In this document: positions 59,561 through 64,000 of the stretch, in pieces
How the letters are laid out: every line of letters starts with the position of its first letter
Numbering within the stretch: position 1 is the first letter of the stretch
NCBI GenBank assembly: GCA_037176705.1
Contig: CM073898.1
Location: 42,633,488-42,697,487, forward strand
Source of the DNA: Molossus alvarezi
Lineage: Eukaryota; Chordata; Mammalia; Chiroptera; Molossidae
DNA: 64,000 nt
Direction: 5' to 3'
The notes under the pieces: generated by a model
What the model was told of the DNA's origin: nothing
Seen by the model: only the letters and a program-made list of their open reading frames with translations
The model's database searches: none
Program-made: the position numbers and the translations under genes

Positions 59561-61327
59561 CACTCCAGGTAGTGATTTGAACTTCTAAAACAGTCTGTGA
59601 AGACCTCCATCACCTTCACCGGCATCACCGTCTTTACCACCGCAGCATAATGTGATGAGCTATTCATGTGTGTTTCATTTTCACTGTATTTCCCCTCCTT
59701 GTTTCCAAAGAGAGCCGGGATCTTTGTGTTCCCTTACTTTAGCAGAGGATTATAAAAACTGAAAGTAAAAAAAAATAGCCTGCAGAGAAGTCCCTACCTG
59801 GCCTTTTTTCCCTAAAATTTTGAGCTCCATGAGACATAAGAAAAGGAAAAAAAATGCTTTTGAGTTGGTGGGTTTTTCAAGACTGAGAAGGGACCAGAGG
59901 AGAGTGAGACTCTCAGGCTCTTCTGCCCTGGGGATGTGACAGGGCCTCTGATGGAACCTGGCATAATGCATCTAAGGAGGCTGACCCTGGACTAAAGGAC
60001 TCCCAGCCATGGCAAAATGTGTTGCTGAGAAACACTGCATTCACCAGACCTTAAGAAACCAGTGCGGGTTAGGGTCTGAACAACGCCCAGGGTGGACTGA
60101 TACCAGAAGGGCCTTGAGAAATGTCCTCATCCCCCTCCTCTCCACCAAAATTAATAAGATTGGATTTCTCATCTGAGCTCAATCAGATATAATGAAATTT
60201 ACATAAAACAATATTGCACACCTGTATGTGTGGTCTAAAGTTCAGACCTACTTTACCATCGCGCTGGATAACTGTATCAGGATGGGAAGTGGACCTCATC
60301 CATTGTTTAAATTATATAGTACTAGATACCTGCTTATTTCACAATTGCAAATGGCTCCTTGAAAGATTTGACATAATTGAGCACACACAAAAAGGATATT
60401 CCCCCACCACCATCAAAAAAAAAAAAAAACCCACAAGGGAAATACAAAAACAAAGGCTAGTTCTTAGCTTTCCAAGGGGACTGCTAGGAGGGGACACCTT
60501 TCCTAGGGATGTTGAAATTCCAATGCACTTTGTAAAATCTCTGAGGCACTGCTTTGTGTATAGCCACCCTTTCTGTTTGCAGGACTGGAATGGAGACACA
60601 TCCACCACCTCGGCACCCCCAGGACTGGTGCCCTGATACCCAGCTCCGGCCGGCACGCAGCCTTGGTCTATGGGAAACCGCTGAGGCTGTCACTTCATTT
60701 CCTTCTTCCTTCTTAACAAGGAAATGACTGACCCACGTGTACCGCGAACCTATTTATCAACAGATCATAAGCCCAGTCTTCTGAGATCTTGTGACAGGTC
60801 CCATTAGCTGTGAGCTACCCAATAACGTGTATAATCAGTTGTTAATGGCACTATGCTATTCCGTGATGACTGGGCCATTAGTGAGCGGCACGGCAGTCCC
60901 CCACCTGCCGTACGTCGGCGCCGGAGAAGCTGCACACTTCCATTTCTGATGGCTCCCCCACAGGTGAGCGGTGGGGTGAGCGCCTTGCTAATTACCCATT
61001 CTGGACACCTTGTGTCCCTTTATGGTCTTTGTTTGGGACTCCTGTAATAAGCAGGCTTAGGGGCACTTAAGTTATGAGGGGGGAAAACATGTCACTTGAA
61101 ATGATAAAACTAAATCCAAAAGCAAAAGTCAGGTCCTTCTCACCCTCAAGGTAATTTGAGTCACAGCAAGAAATTGACACTTTGGGGACAACCCTAAAAT
61201 TCCAAGTGCTTCCAAAAGCCGATCTTCTCAACACGATACCACATACAAATCCTTCATAAGGCCCAGGCATAACTATTCTTGGTGGCTCTGGAGAACCTTC
61301 AACACGTTCACAGAGATTAGAGTTACA

Positions 61328-61363
<36 letters not shown>

Positions 61364-62599
61364 CTTTTCAAATAAAAATGTCTCCACCGCAGAAGCTAGG
61401 GTTCAATTCTGAATGCTTATTCCAAGACCTCCTCGATTTCCTCTGTGTGTGCTTTGCATCTGTTTTATTTAAGGGACCAGCAGCAAAACCAAAAGCCTCA
61501 AGCTAAAGGGCCAGTGCCACACCCAGCCTGGTGAGTTTCCCTCCATGCTCACTGCGAAATCCTTGCCCGTCACCCAGCTAGGACAACCTCCAAGCTCAGT
61601 CCAAATTCACACACTTCACAAGTGTTCCCAGCTTAGATGGTCATAGGCCAGAATTTGATTTATTTGGGAAAGGAAAGTTTCATTGAACCTAGAAATCTGT
61701 CAGCCGAATCCGGCCAATGCTCAAGTGATTTACATCCGCTCTACATCCCAGCATTGCCTATCAAAGGCCCTAGAGTTTTTACTGCTGCCTCCATAAAAAA
61801 GAAATTTAGCACTGAGGACTTGCCAAAGGGTCATCGTGTGTTGTTGGAGGAAAATAAAGAATGAGATATTTGTAAAGTGAAGGCAGAAAGGATGAGGCTC
61901 AGCTTACATTCTCCCTCCAGTTCCGCTGCCAAGAAACTGGGGCCTGGGTCGATTCCTTCCGGAAGAGTCATTTCCTCAGAAGGACTGAGGAGACAGAGGT
62001 ACTCCCAGGCCCGGGGGGGGGGGGTGGGTTCTGACCCAGCTTAGTGTCCTGGGGAGTGACAACAGCCTTGGTTCAAAGTGACCCTGAGTGAGAAGGCCTG
62101 GGGATGCCACGACAGGGCAGAGGTGGGCTGGAGAAGTCAGAGCTCTGATGGTGAACAGCCCGGAGCACCAAGGTACAGTGCGCAGAACCCTTTCCCAAGG
62201 AGAGGTGCTTACAGACACATTCAGAGGCATCAGCTATACCAACCCCAATAGAAACCAGACATCCCCGCCCAACTGCCCAACAGTGCAATGGTAGATAAAA
62301 TGAGAATATGGGGGGTTATTGCTCCCTGGGCAGTGATTCATTTATTTGGTAGGCGAAAAAAAAAATGCAATAAGTGTCCATGACATGACACACATTGAGT
62401 TGAGGATGGAGATGAACCAGCCAGAATGCTGTCTCTACATTCCTGAACCTTCTGAGAGCATAGACCTCTCATGTCAGCTCTAAGAATGGGACCTGCACCA
62501 TCTCCTGATAAGATGAATCAGCTGTCAATGCCTCCTGAAGGACCTACAATGTTATATAATACCATACCTGATTCTGCCTGAATCTCTGCTTGTTCACTG
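59561..62599. other. Unique noncoding DNA with a small CpG patch
   Basis: No gene recognised in about 3 kb. A modest CpG patch at 60880-60990 ends in a donor-like caggtgagc (60961-60969). A (CA)n and a 12-G run are listed separately or at 62013-62024. Confidence 0.45.
61329..61361. repeat. (CA)n microsatellite
   Basis: About 16 uninterrupted CA units. Confidence 0.97.
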
Positions 62600-63300
62600 A
62601 TGTACCCATTCATCCACTCATGCATGCATTTATTCAGTCGACTAATATTTGAATATAGACTAAACATCATGGTATCCTCTAGAGATACAATGCTGAGTAA
62701 AACTAAACATGATTCTTGCTTTATGGAACTTATTAATTATTCATTGCAAATACATGTGGAATTTTAACTGTCTCAAAAAAGAGAAATTTATGGTGTTCTA
62801 TGATGGCCTAAAATGGGGAGAGAGGGTTGACCTGATCCGGTAGATCAGGGACACTTTCCTGGATGCTTGACTTCTGGTTGGGAGGATAAGGAGCTCCCGG
62901 GTAGTGAGAAGCAGGGAAGGGCGCTCCAGGCAGAGGCGCCTGCAGTCACCAGAGCTGAGTGCAGTAAGGTGAGGAGTAGGGCTGGAAGGAGGCCAGGGTG
63001 CTGGAGCGCAGCATGAAGGGACACCTGGAAGAAGACAGGGCTGCTGAAGAGTATTTGGGAGTTTGACTGCGCTCATCAGGCATTGCAATTTTGTCCTAAG
63101 AACCATGAAAAGCTTTTATAGGCTATCACATGATCATATTAATTTTTAGAAAAAGTCCCTCTGGCTGCAGGATGGAGAAGGGAAATAAATGAAGACAGCA
63201 TGGAAGCAGTGATCCATTGGGAGTCTTTTACAGTCCAAGTGAAAAACGATTTGGCTTGGTTAAGAGTGGTGCTGGAGGTGTAAATGGGGGGAGAGTGAAT
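62600..63300 (-). mobile_element. L2 LINE 3' region, antisense, long copy
   Basis: Reads tcatgcatgcatttattcag, atacaatgctgagtaaaact, gattcttgctttatggaact, then agggacactttcctggatgc, gcgctccaggcagaggcgcc, gtcctaagaaccatgaaaag, aagtccctctggctgcagga. It covers about 700 bp of the antisense L2 order. Confidence 0.85.
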
Positions 63301-63799
63301 GTATTAGTTATGTGGGGTTAGGGTTGTCAACATGATCTCTAGGCTTAAGGTTTGCATTGCTGGAGGGACAGCTGGCCACACCACAGCTGGCACTGTGGTC
63401 TTGGTCTGTGTTCACCACCACATCTCAGCCTGCCTGATCATTTTCCAACCTGCGTATGATCAGTTCCTTACCTTCCGTCTCCACCATGAGCCAGCTGGTC
63501 TCAATCTTGACCTTCTGGACCAGGGGACCTGATGAGTCCCTTCATTGGTTCATGTGGCTTCAGGTACCATGACATCTCCACACCTCTTGCCTAGATCTTG
63601 TCAGCATCCCTCACCCCACCTCCCATTCCTGCCTCAACTTCAACCAACCAGATCTCTTCAGTTCAAATTGCAACACACCCTGCCATGCAGCTTACACAAA
63701 GGACAGATACTTTCTCACAGCTGTTTGCAAAGCTTATCCCCAGTAGATGCGCTTTCAGGATTGGACACGCAACGAAGGGTCAACTCTCATTTACACAGT
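63301..63799. other. Unassigned noncoding DNA
   Basis: No gene or firmly recognised repeat. Frames are under 90 codons. Confidence 0.45.
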
Positions 63800-64000
63800 A
63801 ACTGAGGAATCAGTAATGAAATTATTCGCTGAACTACTATTAATTGAACACAACACTATACACTTTATATAGTTTTAACTATTTAAACTTCACAATAATG
63901 CTATGAGGAAAATACTATGATCATTATCTCCATTTTATAGATGAGAAAAGTGAGGCACAGAGAAGTTAGATAACTAGCCCAGGGTTACGTGGCTAATAAG
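63800..64000 (-). mobile_element. MIR SINE, antisense, cut by the window end
   Basis: Reads cacaataatgctatgaggaa, atctccattttatagatgag, aaaagtgaggcacagagaag, ttagataactagcccagggt, tacgtggctaataag. A very clear antisense MIR. Confidence 0.93.

Noticed and set aside
1..64000. Endogenous retrovirus, Helitron, CRISPR array or bacterial-type operon
   Set aside because: I saw no LTR pair, no primer-binding or polymerase-like frame, no regular spaced repeats and no operon structure.

Overview
The window is noncoding mammalian nuclear DNA. At least thirteen copies of a tRNA-derived SINE of the bat Ves type place it in a bat genome. Each intact head has the form gccctggcc..gtttggctcag with RNA polymerase III A and B boxes, and many copies end in a CT-rich stretch and an A-rich tail. 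Ves SINEs are known from bats, mainly Yangochiroptera; I cannot name the species or family from sequence alone. The older background (MIR, L2, L3/CR1-like, nonautonomous hAT transposons, LINE-1 3' fragments) is what any placental intergenic or intronic region carries.

I find no protein-coding gene. The open frames are short, lie in all six frames without splice or codon logic, and the longest are made of repeats: a 199-codon minus-strand frame runs through a GA-rich tract and a hAT transposon, and a 173-codon plus-strand frame is MIR plus a (GAAA)n microsatellite. There is no tRNA, rRNA, CRISPR or operon-type organisation. Introns or intergenic DNA of an unseen gene are both possible.

Layout: 1-5 kb holds MIRs and an AT-rich block with octamer and homeodomain-type motifs. 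5-8.2 kb holds a Ves SINE nested in a MIR, and a hAT element nested in an L2. 9.86-10.12 kb holds an unclassified compound element of about 87-bp tandem units followed by an inverted copy. 12.3-12.7, 20.4-20.8 and 24.5-26.3 kb are repeat-free blocks that look like candidate conserved noncoding elements. 17.4-23.2 kb carries L2, MIR and hAT remains. 27.8-28.6 kb has two Ves SINEs around a small GC-rich patch. 32.75-32.81 kb has an RFX-like site between inverted CCAAT boxes. 33.8-41.2 kb is SINE-rich, with a 205-bp polypurine microsatellite. 41.82-42.42 kb is a CpG island with NRF1-like, YY1-like and E-box motifs, the best candidate promoter here. 45.1-45.8 kb is an old L3/CR1-like LINE. 49-64 kb alternates L2, MIR and Ves copies.

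If the window has a function it is most likely regulatory: scattered enhancer-like blocks and one promoter-like CpG island. That is inference from composition and motifs; no alignment was available. Coordinates of old repeats are approximate.
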